64,000 nucleotides of DNA from Micromonospora andamanensis (lineage in GTDB: Bacteria > Actinomycetota > Actinomycetes > Mycobacteriales > Micromonosporaceae): assembly GCF_016863495.1 (NCBI RefSeq), contig NZ_BOOZ01000005.1, positions 1-64,000 of the forward strand, read 5' to 3'. The notes under the pieces were generated by a model. The model saw only the letters and a program-made list of their open reading frames with translations, did no database searches and was not told where the DNA came from. This document shows, in pieces, positions 16,153 to 24,766 of this stretch. The position numbers and the translations under genes are program-made. The first letter of the stretch is position 1. Every line of letters begins with the position of its first letter.

Positions 16153-16222
16153 GGACCGGGTGTCGACAGGGCGGATCGGCCTCGGCGACAACCGGATCCC
16201 GACCGGCTGATGCCGACCGAGA

Positions 16223-17434
16223 TCAACCGCCGAGGGTGGCCAGTTCGGAGACGACGACGTTCGTCAGTGCCCGGCCGTCCCGGCGGACCTGGCGCAGGTA
16301 CCACTTCTGGATCGGCGCGTGGGTGGTCTTCGCGAACTGCCAGGGCCCGCGTGGGCTGTTGAGCTGCCCGAGGCCGGCGATCGCGGTGTTGATCTGCTCC
16401 GGGCTGGGGTTCGTGCCCGCCGCAGCGATCGCCCGGTCCAGCACGGCTGCCGCGTCGTACGAGGCCATCACGATCGAGGTGGGTACCCGGCCCGGGTAGG
16501 CCGCGTTCCAGGCGGCGACGAACTCCCGGTTGGCCGCGTTGTCGAGGTCCGGTGAGTAGTTCAGGCCGTTGTAGATGCCCTCGGCCGCGTCGCCCTGCTC
16601 CACCAGGCTCGCCGGCTCGGTCACGAAACCCGCCGCGTACAGCGGCAGATCGGCGACGGCGGAGGCGGCGTACTGCTTGACGAACGTGATGGCGTTCTGG
16701 GCGTCGAAGAAGCAGTAGACAGCTTCCGCGCCGGACTCGGCGATCTCGTCCAGATACGGCCCGAAGTCCTCGGTGACCGGGAACGGGCTGAAGACTGCCT
16801 CGCCACCGGGATTGGCCAACCGGCCGCCGAGTTCGGTGAACGTCTCGACGAATCCGCGCAACTCGTCACGACCGCTCTGGAAGTCCGGCCCGATGGCGTA
16901 GACCCGGCCCTGCCCCACCTCCTGCTTGACGAAGGGCGCCATGGCCACCCCGGGCTCGACGGAGATCAGGTTCGTGTGCCAGACGTACGTCACGTCGGTG
17001 AGCGCCGGCCGCCCCAGCGCGCCGACGAGCGGCACCTTGTTCTCGTTGATGAGCGGAAGGATGGCCGCGACGCTACCGCCGTTGATGATGCCGGTGATCG
17101 CCGAGACCCGGTCCTGCTCCAGCAGCTTCGTGGCGGACTCGACAGTGACGTCGCGTTCGTACCCCTCGTCGGCGACGATCAGTTCGGCCGGGTGGCCGCC
17201 CAACTGTCCGCCGCGCATGTCCAGGTAGAGCTGGAAACCGTCGCGCAGCTCGGAGCCCGGCGCCTCCAGCGAGCCGGACAAGGCGGTGATCATCCCGATC
17301 CGGATCGTCTGACGACCCGGCTCCGACCCGCCGTCGCAGGCGGCGGCGCCGGCCCCCAGAACGCCGGCCAGCAGCGCCGCGACGAGCCGGCGGGCGGACG
17401 CAACGGCGGGGCGGGCGGTACGGCTGGTGCTCAC
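16223..17434 (-). CDS. ABC-type solute-binding lipoprotein (Leu/amide type)
   Basis: The 403-residue protein has a lipoprotein signal (GAGAAAC, Cys33 as lipidation site). A type I periplasmic-binding fold of the Peripla_BP_6 class follows (IRIGMITALSGSLEAPGSEL, INGGSVAAILPLINENKVPL). Relatives bind branched-chain amino acids, urea or amides. No permease or ATPase genes lie nearby. Instead it overlaps the Roadblock gene by four bases (GTGA) as the last gene of a sensor operon. A sensing role with the membrane kinase upstream is therefore more likely than transport; that is inference. Confidence 0.85.
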   Translation of the reverse strand: MSTSRTARPAVASARRLVAALLAGVLGAGAAACDGGSEPGRQTIRIGMITALSGSLEAPGSELRDGFQLYLDMRGGQLGGHPAELIVADEGYERDVTVESATKLLEQDRVSAITGIINGGSVAAILPLINENKVPLVGALGRPALTDVTYVWHTNLISVEPGVAMAPFVKQEVGQGRVYAIGPDFQSGRDELRGFVETFTELGGRLANPGGEAVFSPFPVTEDFGPYLDEIAESGAEAVYCFFDAQNAITFVKQYAASAVADLPLYAAGFVTEPASLVEQGDAAEGIYNGLNYSPDLDNAANREFVAAWNAAYPGRVPTSIVMASYDAAAVLDRAIAAAGTNPSPEQINTAIAGLGQLNSPRGPWQFAKTTHAPIQKWYLRQVRRDGRALTNVVVSELATLGG

Positions 17435-17835
17435 AGCATCCCCAGCAGCTGGGACCGCACCGCCGGGGTCAGCACCTCACCCATCCGGTTCGCCAGGTCG
17501 GTCATCTCGTACGAGACCTGGCCCACGTCGCAGACCGGGGACGCCAGCACCAGCAGTGAAGCCCCGTCGCTGAACGACATGCAGAACATGAAGCCGCCGT
17601 CCATCTGGGTCACGTTCGAGATCACCGAGCCCGCCTGGAAGAACCGGGCCGCGCCCACCAGCAGGGCGATCAGCCCACTTCCGGTCGCGGCGAGCTGATC
17701 CGCCCGGTCGCGGGGCAGGCCGTGGTTGTGCGCCAGGACCAGCCCGTCAGTGGAGATGGCGAGGGCATGGCTGACCTCGGGAGTACGGTTCACGAAGTTC
17801 TGCAACAGCCAGCTCAGGTCGTTCGGGCTTGTCAC
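17431..17835 (-). CDS. Roadblock/LC7-domain protein (CvnB-like)
   Basis: The 134-residue protein is a Roadblock/LC7 domain throughout: LSWLLQNFVNRTPEVSHALA, STDGLVLAHNHGLPRDRADQ, then GGFMFCMSFSDGASLLVL. In actinobacterial conservons this protein (CvnB) lies between the sensor kinase and a small GTPase module. The GTG at 17835 was chosen because the domain starts within ten residues and a GGAG lies upstream. It lies 40 bases after the kinase gene and overlaps the next gene. The usual DUF742 and GTPase partners are absent here. Confidence 0.88.
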   Translation of the reverse strand: MTSPNDLSWLLQNFVNRTPEVSHALAISTDGLVLAHNHGLPRDRADQLAATGSGLIALLVGAARFFQAGSVISNVTQMDGGFMFCMSFSDGASLLVLASPVCDVGQVSYEMTDLANRMGEVLTPAVRSQLLGML

Positions 17836-17875
17836 GACGTCGCTCCAGATCGGGGAGGGGTTGGGGCAGTAGGCG

Positions 17876-20380
17876 TCAGAAGGAGTTGGGGGCCCGGCGT
17901 CCGGCGACGCCCTTGGCGTAGGCCGACATCGCCGCCGACACGGCGGCCGGGTCCAGCTTCCGCCGCGGGTCCGCGCTCGGTTGCGGTACCTCGGGAACGA
18001 GGTGCGGCTGCGGCACCCGGCGCGGCAACCCGACCTGGGTGGCCACCGTTGTCGTCGTGGTCGCCCATTTCTCACCGGCATCGGCTGGCCAGACGACGGC
18101 CACCGAGTCGCCGTCGAAGGCAGTCTTGAACCAGCCGTTCACCGTCGGCCCGACCGGCAGCCCCACCGCGGCGGGTTGCGGCTGAGCCGCTGGCTGGAAC
18201 AGCGGTGCGGGTACCGGCGGTGGGGCGACCGAGCTGGACGGCACCGGAGTGCTCGCCCGCACGGTGCCGGACGTGGCGACGCCGACCGGCACCCGCCCGG
18301 CGTTCGGCGTGCGGGCGCCGGAGCCGGCCACGGGAACGTCGGCGCGGGTCACGGCGGCCATCGCCGGCCGCCCGCCGGCTGCGGACGGGCGGGTCCGCCC
18401 CAGCTCGGACTCCACCGGCAGCGGCTGCTGGACCGGTCGGCGCACGACGATCGGTGCCGGCAGCGCGATCTCGGCCACCGTGCCGCCGGTCGGTCCGGGA
18501 CGCAGCTCGACCTTCACCGCGTGCCGGGCAGCGAGCCGGGCGACCACTGTCAGACCCATGGCCCGCACCCCCGACACGTCGACCGAGGACGGGTTGGCGA
18601 GCGCCGCGTTCAGTTGCTCGCACCGCTGCCTGGAGAGCCCGACACCCTGGTCCACCACCTGGACGATGGCCCGGTCGGAGAGGGCGTGCCCGGTGACAAG
18701 CACCTCGGCATCCGGCGGGGAGTATCCGGTCGCGTTGTCCAGCAGCTCGGCGACCAGGTGGACGATCTCGTCGACAGCCGTGCCGGCGATCGCCAGCTCC
18801 TGGTCCACCGAGCCGATTCGGACCCGGGTGTAGTGCTCGATCTGGGACAGCGCCGCCTGGACCACGTGGTCGAGCGGTACCGGCTCCTGGCGTACCCGGG
18901 AGATGCCGGAACCGCCGAGCACCAGCAGGCTCTGGTTGATCCGCGCCATCCGGGTCGCGAGGTGGTCCAGTTGGTACAGCTGCTGGAGCCGCTCCGGGTC
19001 GGCCTCGTCCCGCTCGACCTCGTCGACCTGGGCCAGCATCGCGTCCACCAGCCGCTGCTCACGCCGGGACAGGTGGACGAAGATCTCCGCGATGTTGGCC
19101 CGCATCACCGCCTGTTCGCCGGCGATCCGGACCGCCTCCCGGTGCAGGGCCCGGGTCGCGGTGGCCACCTCGGCGATCTCGTCGGAGCCGGTGATCCGGA
19201 ACTCCGACACCGACCGGTCGGCGACCTCGTTCGGCTGCACGCTGCCGGGTGGGGCGGCGCTGAGTTCCCGGACGACAGCGGGCAGCCGGTCGTACGCCAC
19301 AGTTGTCACCGTGTTGCGCAGGGACCGCAGCCGCCGGGTGATCCGCCGGGCCACCACACCTGTGAGTACGGCGGTCAGCGCCAGGACCAGGAAGATACCG
19401 ACGCCCTGGAGCAGCGCGTTACGCAGCAGTTGCCCGCGCTCGGTCGACACCCGGTCCGCCACGGCGGCGTCCAGGTCGCTCTGGATCCGGAACATCTGGC
19501 TGACCCAGCCGTCGGTCGCCTCGACCCAGGCGTTCGCGTCGACGGCGAGCCGTCCATCGGGAAGCGTCCGGCCCACCTGGTCCTGCAGCCGTTGCGCGGC
19601 GACGACCTGTGGATCGGTACCGATCTGCTCCCAACTCGCCGCCCACCCCGGTTCGGCGAGGGCCAGGAAGGCGTTCGTGGCCTCGGCGTACCGCGCCTGG
19701 GCACCGACGATCTCCTGCTGCCCGGCCGGGGTCAGCTCGCCCCCGGCGAGGCTGCGCAGCACGATCACCTGGAGCTGGCCGATCGCCTCGCCCGCTTCGG
19801 AGACCGCCACCGCGGCCCGGACGTCGTCGGCGATGTTCGTCGAGGTGTCGGTGGCCACGGACGCGCGGTAGGTGAGCAGGTCCGCGACGAGGATGCGGTA
19901 GCTGAAGGCGATCGCGGACAGCGTGGCGCGAGGGCTTGAGCGGACCTGCTCGCGTACCGCGCCGAGCGCCGTCAGACCGGCGTCGATCCGTTGCAGGGCG
20001 GAGTTCCCGCTCGACACCTCGGCCCTGTCGCGTTGGAACTCGACGATCTCGGCGTCGGTCCGGGCGACCTGATCGTCGAAGGCGGCGCTGGCGGCCTGAC
20101 TCTGGGTGGTCACCTCGACCGCGGCGATCACCCGTTCGGCCTGTAGGGCCCGGGCCAGCGCGCCGGCCTGAGTGGAGAGTCTGACGACGTCCTGCACGGT
20201 GCCCGCGTTGAGCACCTGCCGGACCGTACCCTCAAGGGCCAGGCCGGCGAAGGCCACGACCGCGATCAGTGGTACGGCGACCAGCAGCCGTAGCAGGCGG
20301 ACGATGCTGCCCCGGGCCAGCCATCCCCGACGCGCTTCGGCATGGGTACGCACTGCGGCTGCCGCTGTAGCACGTGTCAC
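17876..20380 (-). CDS. Conservon-type sensor histidine kinase (NIT-HAMP-HATPase)
   Basis: The 834-residue membrane protein has a transmembrane helix near residues 28-48 and an extracytoplasmic helical region similar to nitrate/nitrite-sensing (NIT) domains. A second membrane helix (about 335-355) and a HAMP-like linker follow. Next is a dimerisation helix with LDHLATRMARINQSLLVL, in which His is the likely phosphoacceptor. The HATPase domain has AELLDNATGYSPP and DQGVGLS. The C-terminal 200 residues are Pro/Ala-rich. This is the CvnA architecture. It is the first gene of an operon with the Roadblock and solute-binding genes and reads away from the copper ATPase. GTG start. Confidence 0.88.
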   Translation of the reverse strand: MTRATAAAAVRTHAEARRGWLARGSIVRLLRLLVAVPLIAVVAFAGLALEGTVRQVLNAGTVQDVVRLSTQAGALARALQAERVIAAVEVTTQSQAASAAFDDQVARTDAEIVEFQRDRAEVSSGNSALQRIDAGLTALGAVREQVRSSPRATLSAIAFSYRILVADLLTYRASVATDTSTNIADDVRAAVAVSEAGEAIGQLQVIVLRSLAGGELTPAGQQEIVGAQARYAEATNAFLALAEPGWAASWEQIGTDPQVVAAQRLQDQVGRTLPDGRLAVDANAWVEATDGWVSQMFRIQSDLDAAVADRVSTERGQLLRNALLQGVGIFLVLALTAVLTGVVARRITRRLRSLRNTVTTVAYDRLPAVVRELSAAPPGSVQPNEVADRSVSEFRITGSDEIAEVATATRALHREAVRIAGEQAVMRANIAEIFVHLSRREQRLVDAMLAQVDEVERDEADPERLQQLYQLDHLATRMARINQSLLVLGGSGISRVRQEPVPLDHVVQAALSQIEHYTRVRIGSVDQELAIAGTAVDEIVHLVAELLDNATGYSPPDAEVLVTGHALSDRAIVQVVDQGVGLSRQRCEQLNAALANPSSVDVSGVRAMGLTVVARLAARHAVKVELRPGPTGGTVAEIALPAPIVVRRPVQQPLPVESELGRTRPSAAGGRPAMAAVTRADVPVAGSGARTPNAGRVPVGVATSGTVRASTPVPSSSVAPPPVPAPLFQPAAQPQPAAVGLPVGPTVNGWFKTAFDGDSVAVVWPADAGEKWATTTTTVATQVGLPRRVPQPHLVPEVPQPSADPRRKLDPAAVSAAMSAYAKGVAGRRAPNSF

Positions 20381-20662
20381 AGGCGTACTCCGCCCCCTTG
20401 CCTCATCGACGTTGATCTCAGCAGGAACCGACGCAGGCGTCGGTTACATGGTGGAGGGTGGGCGTGCCTGCCCACGTCAGAGCGCCATTCCTACCACGAT
20501 GTATCGGTTCACCTCTAGATCCCCACTCGCCCGCCGGTGGGTTGACTGACGTCTCGGACATGAACCGAAGGCACGACAGCGAAACTTGTTCGACCAATCG
20601 TTGTGAACGAATGGAGGAAAGGGCGAGGTCCGATCCGGCTCGATCTTGTTATGCACGTACCC

Positions 20663-20679
20663 ATACCCCCATGGGGTAT
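20663..20679. promoter_or_regulatory. CsoR-like operator upstream of CopB ATPase
   Basis: The inverted repeat ATACCCC-CAT-GGGGTAT matches the G/C-tract palindrome recognised by copper-sensing CsoR repressors (TACCC...GGGTA type). It lies 24 bases before the ATPase start, where bound repressor would block transcription. Two related sites flank csoR at 52.7 kb. The rest of the 20381-20703 gap between the divergent kinase and ATPase genes shows no gene and should carry both promoters. Confidence 0.75.
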
Positions 20680-20703
20680 ATGGTGGTGTCGGGAGGCGAT
20701 GAC

Positions 20704-22755
20704 ATGTCCCACGACGACGCCCAGCACCACCCGCAGCAGCACGGGCCCGGCGGGCACGACAAGCATGCCGGACACGATCCGGCGGCGTTCCGCCGCAAGT
20801 TCTGGCTCAGCCTGGCGCTGACCGTGCCGATCGTGGCCACCAGTCACATGGTGATGGACTGGCTCGGCTACGACCTGGACTTTCCCGGGATCGGCCTGGT
20901 GGGGCCGGTGCTCGGCACTGTGGTCTTCGGCTACGGCGGCTGGCCGTTCCTCCAGGGCGCGGTACGCGAGATCCGGGATCGGGCACCGGGGATGATGCTG
21001 CTCATCGCGATGGCCATCACTGTCGCGTACGTGGCATCGCTGGCCACCTCGTTCGGCGCCTTCGACCTGGACTTCTGGTGGGAGCTGGCCGCGCTGGTGA
21101 CGATCATGCTGCTCGGGCACTGGCAGGAGATGAAGGCGATCGGCCAGGCCCAGGGCGCCCTGTCGGCACTTGCCGCCCTGCTGCCCGACGACGCCGAGCG
21201 GCTCGACCCGGACGGGCAGCCGCAACGGGTGGCAGTGGCCGAACTGGGCGTCGGCGACGTGGTCCTGGTCCGGCCGGGCTCGCGGGTCCCGGCCGACGGG
21301 ACGGTGGTCGACGGTCGCGCCGAGCTGGACGAATCGATGATCACGGGTGAGTCGCGGCCGGTGCCGCGCTCGACAGGCGACCGGGTGGTGGCCGGCACGG
21401 TGGCCACCGACGCGGCGCTGCGGGTCCGGATCGAGGCCGTCGGTGACGACACCGCACTTGCTGGCATTCAGCGGCTGGTGGGCGAGGCCCAGCAGTCCAG
21501 CGGCCGGGCCCAGGTGCTGGCCGACCGGTTCGCCGCCTGGTTGTTCTACATCGCCACCGCGACCGCCGTGCTGACCCTGGCGGTCTGGTCCCTGCTGGGC
21601 AACGTGGACGAGGCGGTCGTGCGGACGGTGACGGTGCTTGTCATCGCCTGCCCGCACGCGCTCGGCCTGGCCATTCCGCTTGTCATCGCGCTGTCCACCG
21701 CGGTTGCCGCAAAGGCCGGCATCCTGGTCAAGGACCGACTGGCCCTGGAACGGATGCGCACTGTGGACACGGTGCTGTTCGACAAGACCGGCACGCTGAC
21801 CCGGGGCGAGCACGTCGTCACCGACGTCGCCGCCAGCACCGGCACGACCGGGCGTGACGTCCTCGCCATCGCGGCGGCGGTGGAGGCCGACAGCGAACAC
21901 CCGCTCGCCCGGGCGATCGTGGCTGCCGCCGCCGACCAGCAGCACCGGCGGGTGGCGACCGGGTTCGACTCGCTGACCGGCCGTGGTGTGCGCGCCGAGG
22001 TGGACGGGACGACCTATGCCGTAGGCGGTCCGGCGCTGCTGCGAGAGTACGGCGTGACGGTCCCGGATGAGCTGGACGAGCACCGGCGCGACTGGTCGCG
22101 CCGGGGCGCGGCAGTGCTCTACCTGCTCCGGCTGGGCGACGACCGGGCAGTGGTCCTCGGCGCCCTCGCGCTGGCCGATCAGGTTCGGCCGGAGGCCCGG
22201 CAGGCCGTCGCCGACCTGCGCGGGCAGGGCATCCGCAAGATTGTGATGATCACCGGAGACGCGCGTCCGGTCGCCGAGGCGGTCGCTGCCGACCTCGGGT
22301 TCCGCTCCGGTGCGGACGAGATCTTCGCCGAGGTGCTGCCGGCGGAGAAGGACGACACCGTCACAGAGTTGCAGCGGCGAGGACTGCGGGTGGCCATGGT
22401 GGGCGACGGGGTCAACGACGCTCCCGCCCTGGCCCGCGCGAACGTGGGCATCGCGATCGGCGCCGGCACCGACGTGGCCATCGAGTCCGCCGGGGTGGTG
22501 CTCGCCTCGTCCGATCCGCGCGGCGTGACCGGCGTGATCCGATTGTCTCGGGCCGCGTACCGGAAAATGCTTCAAAACCTGGCCTGGGCCGCCGGTTACA
22601 ACGTGATCGCGCTACCACTCGCCGCCGGGGTCCTGGCCTGGGCCGGGGTGGCGCTGAGCCCGGCGGTCGCCGCCGTGCTGATGTCGGCCTCCACGATCGT
22701 CGTCGCGCTCAACGCCCAACTGCTGCGCCGCGTCGAACTGCGCCCGCCGGACTGA
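20704..22755 (+). CDS. copB: Copper-translocating P1B-type ATPase, CopB subtype
   Basis: The 683-residue membrane pump starts with a His-rich tail (HHPQQHGPGGHDKHAGHD) instead of a CxxC domain. It carries the CPH metal-transport motif (Cys316 in ACPHALGLAIP), the phosphorylation site DKTGTLT (Asp360), and the hinge GDGVNDAPAL. A His-rich N-terminus with CPH defines the CopB (P1B-3) group, which exports copper or silver ions. The ATG at 20704 has GGAGG eight bases upstream; a longer in-frame version would start inside the operator. The operator implies induction by copper through CsoR. Confidence 0.92.
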   Translation: MSHDDAQHHPQQHGPGGHDKHAGHDPAAFRRKFWLSLALTVPIVATSHMVMDWLGYDLDFPGIGLVGPVLGTVVFGYGGWPFLQGAVREIRDRAPGMMLLIAMAITVAYVASLATSFGAFDLDFWWELAALVTIMLLGHWQEMKAIGQAQGALSALAALLPDDAERLDPDGQPQRVAVAELGVGDVVLVRPGSRVPADGTVVDGRAELDESMITGESRPVPRSTGDRVVAGTVATDAALRVRIEAVGDDTALAGIQRLVGEAQQSSGRAQVLADRFAAWLFYIATATAVLTLAVWSLLGNVDEAVVRTVTVLVIACPHALGLAIPLVIALSTAVAAKAGILVKDRLALERMRTVDTVLFDKTGTLTRGEHVVTDVAASTGTTGRDVLAIAAAVEADSEHPLARAIVAAAADQQHRRVATGFDSLTGRGVRAEVDGTTYAVGGPALLREYGVTVPDELDEHRRDWSRRGAAVLYLLRLGDDRAVVLGALALADQVRPEARQAVADLRGQGIRKIVMITGDARPVAEAVAADLGFRSGADEIFAEVLPAEKDDTVTELQRRGLRVAMVGDGVNDAPALARANVGIAIGAGTDVAIESAGVVLASSDPRGVTGVIRLSRAAYRKMLQNLAWAAGYNVIALPLAAGVLAWAGVALSPAVAAVLMSASTIVVALNAQLLRRVELRPPD

Positions 22756-22809
22756 ACAGGGCAGTTTCGTACAAGACTGCGTCGGGGTGCCGGACCCAGA
22801 CTCGGCAGC

Positions 22810-23241
22810 ATGGATACCGTCACCGAGCCCGTACGCTTCGACACCAAGATCGCGGTCCTGCTCCGCGACGACCTGCCGACCTGGCAGCGGCTCAACATGA
22901 CCGCGTTCCTGGTCAGCGGCATCGGTCAGGCCGCGCCCGAGGTGATCGGCGAACCGTACGCCGACGCGGACGACACCGCCTACCTGCCCATGTTCCGGCA
23001 GCCTGTGCTGGTGTTCGCCGGCGGGAAGGAGACAGTGACCGCCGCCCACCATCGCGCCGTGGCCCGCGGGTTGCCGCTCGCCGTCTTCACCTCGGACCTG
23101 TTCCGGACCGGAAACGACAGGGACAACCGGGCGGCGGTTCGTGCCGTCGGCCGCGACCACCTCGACCTCACCGGGCTGGCCGTGTACGGCCCGAGGAACG
23201 CCGTGGACAAGGTCCTCAAGGGGGCCCGGATGCACCCGTGA
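22810..23241 (+). CDS. DUF2000 family protein
   Basis: The 143-residue protein matches DUF2000: FDTKIAVLLRDDLPTWQRLN, MTAFLVSGIG, then PVLVFAG and late LAVFTSDLFRTGND. The family is uncharacterised and adopts a peptidyl-tRNA-hydrolase-like fold. It starts 54 bases after the CopB gene. Its 3' end overlaps the convergent AraC-type regulator by 26 bases. DUF2000 genes are often next to AraC regulators, which fits here. The reaction is unknown. Confidence 0.8.
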   Translation: MDTVTEPVRFDTKIAVLLRDDLPTWQRLNMTAFLVSGIGQAAPEVIGEPYADADDTAYLPMFRQPVLVFAGGKETVTAAHHRAVARGLPLAVFTSDLFRTGNDRDNRAAVRAVGRDHLDLTGLAVYGPRNAVDKVLKGARMHP

Positions 23242-24037
23242 CCCGGCCCCGGCGGGTGTACTGGCCGGGATTGAAGCCGAGGATCCGTTTGAAGTGCCGG
23301 CTCAGGTGTGACTGGTCGTGGAAGCCGGCGGCGACGGCCACCTCCCGGGCCGGCAGGCCCTCCCGCAGCAACCGTCGGGCGAGATCCACCCGCCGGGAGA
23401 TCAGATACTTGTGCGGCCCGATGCCGAAGGCCGCGGAGAAGGCCCGCACCAGGTGGGTCGGGTGGGCGTGGAGCAGACCGGCGGCCTCCGCCAGGGTCAC
23501 GCCCACCACGATGCGTTCGTCGAGCAGGTCCCGGAGCCGCCGGGCGATCCGTGCGTCCCGTGGCGGCGGGACAACCGGCGTACGACGGTCCAGTCGCGCC
23601 CGCAGGCGCGCGACGACGAGCGCGAGATGCACCTCGGCGGCGAACTCGTCACCCGGTTCGGTAAGCCCCGCATGCAGCAGATCGATCCGCCGCCGCAGGG
23701 GTTCGTCGTCGAAGGCCGGCCGGTCCACCGCCCGACCCGCGAGGTGCTCGTCGAGCTGCCCGGGGGCGAGGTAGAGGACCCGCTTGCGGAACCCCTGCGA
23801 AGTGACCGGGGAGCCGTTGTGCGGCACGTGCGGTGGCAACAGCGTGACCACCCGCCGGAACGCGCCGTGCTCGTGGCGGTCCAGGTCGTACCGGACGACT
23901 CCCTCGTCGACCACGAGCAGCGCCCAGCTGTCATGGATGTGCATCGGGTAGGCGTGATCGGTGAATCTCGCGTGCAGCACCTCGGTGATCCCGCTGACCG
24001 AGGGCGACCAGACCCGTACCTGCTGTCGGCCGGACAC
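23216..24037 (-). CDS. AraC-family transcriptional regulator
   Basis: The 273-residue regulator has an N-terminal cupin-like arm (HAYPMHIHDSWALLVVDEGV) that would bind a small ligand. A C-terminal double helix-turn-helix of AraC type follows, with VTLAEAAGLLHAHPTHLVRA and the second helix in AVAAGFHDQSHLSRHFKRIL then FNPGQY. The gene converges on DUF2000 and is divergent from the PCuAC operon, making either a possible target. GTG start. Confidence 0.9.
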   Translation of the reverse strand: MSGRQQVRVWSPSVSGITEVLHARFTDHAYPMHIHDSWALLVVDEGVVRYDLDRHEHGAFRRVVTLLPPHVPHNGSPVTSQGFRKRVLYLAPGQLDEHLAGRAVDRPAFDDEPLRRRIDLLHAGLTEPGDEFAAEVHLALVVARLRARLDRRTPVVPPPRDARIARRLRDLLDERIVVGVTLAEAAGLLHAHPTHLVRAFSAAFGIGPHKYLISRRVDLARRLLREGLPAREVAVAAGFHDQSHLSRHFKRILGFNPGQYTRRGRVTGASGPP

Positions 24038-24076
24038 CGCCGAACTGTAACCGCTCCGCCCGGTCGCGCAGCGGCT

Positions 24077-24096
24077 GTCACCTGGCCGTTGGTGAC
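24077..24096. promoter_or_regulatory. Inverted repeat between AraC gene and PCuAC operon
   Basis: GTCACC and GGTGAC, separated by eight bases, form a symmetric site in the divergent intergenic region. It could be a regulator operator. It is unlike the CsoR sites, and no protein can be assigned. Confidence 0.3.
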
Positions 24097-24175
24097 CGGG
24101 GCAACTGTGGCGGGCGGAACTTTCAGGCGGTCCGGGCCGACAAACCTGATGACATCGATCTTCGAGGGGAACTCC

Positions 24176-24766
24176 ATGCCCAGCGTCCTGCCTCGCCGGT
24201 TCCTGCGCCCGGCGGTCCTGTTCACCGGGGCCGTGCTCATCGTGTCCCTGGCCGCCTGCGGGTCGTCCGGGGAGACCTCGGCCGCTCCCACACCGTCCGC
24301 CACCGCCACCGCCGACGCCAGTGCCGAGGCCGGCGTGCTGGGCGTACGCGACCCGTGGGTGAAGGCCGCCGACGAGGGGATGACCGCGGCGTTCGCCACA
24401 CTCGTCAACGACGGAGACACCGACGTCACGATCACCGGTGCCGCCACCGACGTGTCACCTATGGAACTGCACGAGATGGCCATGGCGGACGGGAAGATGG
24501 TCATGCGAGCCAAGCAGGACGGTGTGGTGATCAAGGCGCGGAGCGAGTACAAGCTCGAACCGGGCGGCGACCACCTGATGTTGATGGACCTGGCCCGGCC
24601 GGTGCAGGCCGGTGATGAGCTGACCTTCACCCTGACCTTCGCCGACGGCCGGAGCCAGACGTTCAGCGCGGTGGCCAAGCCGTTCACCGGAGCGCAGGAG
24701 TCCTACGCGCCGGGACACGGCGAGCCCATGCCCTCCATGTCGGCGAGCCCCAGCCCGGCACCGTGA
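24176..24766 (+). CDS. Copper chaperone PCu(A)C lipoprotein
   Basis: The 196-residue protein has a lipoprotein signal with lipobox LAAC (Cys28). A Ser/Thr/Ala-rich linker and a PCuAC cupredoxin-like domain follow. The Cu(I) ligands of the family are visible as MELHEM, then MVMRAK, and later GGDHLML, i.e. the H-x-M ... M ... H-x-M pattern. PCuAC proteins bind extracytoplasmic copper and deliver it to cuproenzymes. The ATG has a GAGGGG site. The stop overlaps the GTG of the DyP peroxidase gene, so it heads a coupled operon with DyP and CopC. Confidence 0.88.
   Translation: MPSVLPRRFLRPAVLFTGAVLIVSLAACGSSGETSAAPTPSATATADASAEAGVLGVRDPWVKAADEGMTAAFATLVNDGDTDVTITGAATDVSPMELHEMAMADGKMVMRAKQDGVVIKARSEYKLEPGGDHLMLMDLARPVQAGDELTFTLTFADGRSQTFSAVAKPFTGAQESYAPGHGEPMPSMSASPSPAP

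Noticed and set aside
17981..19939. Plus-strand frame of 652 codons
   Set aside because: It is antisense to the sensor kinase and has the Arg/Gly/His-rich composition of a shadow frame, with no domain.
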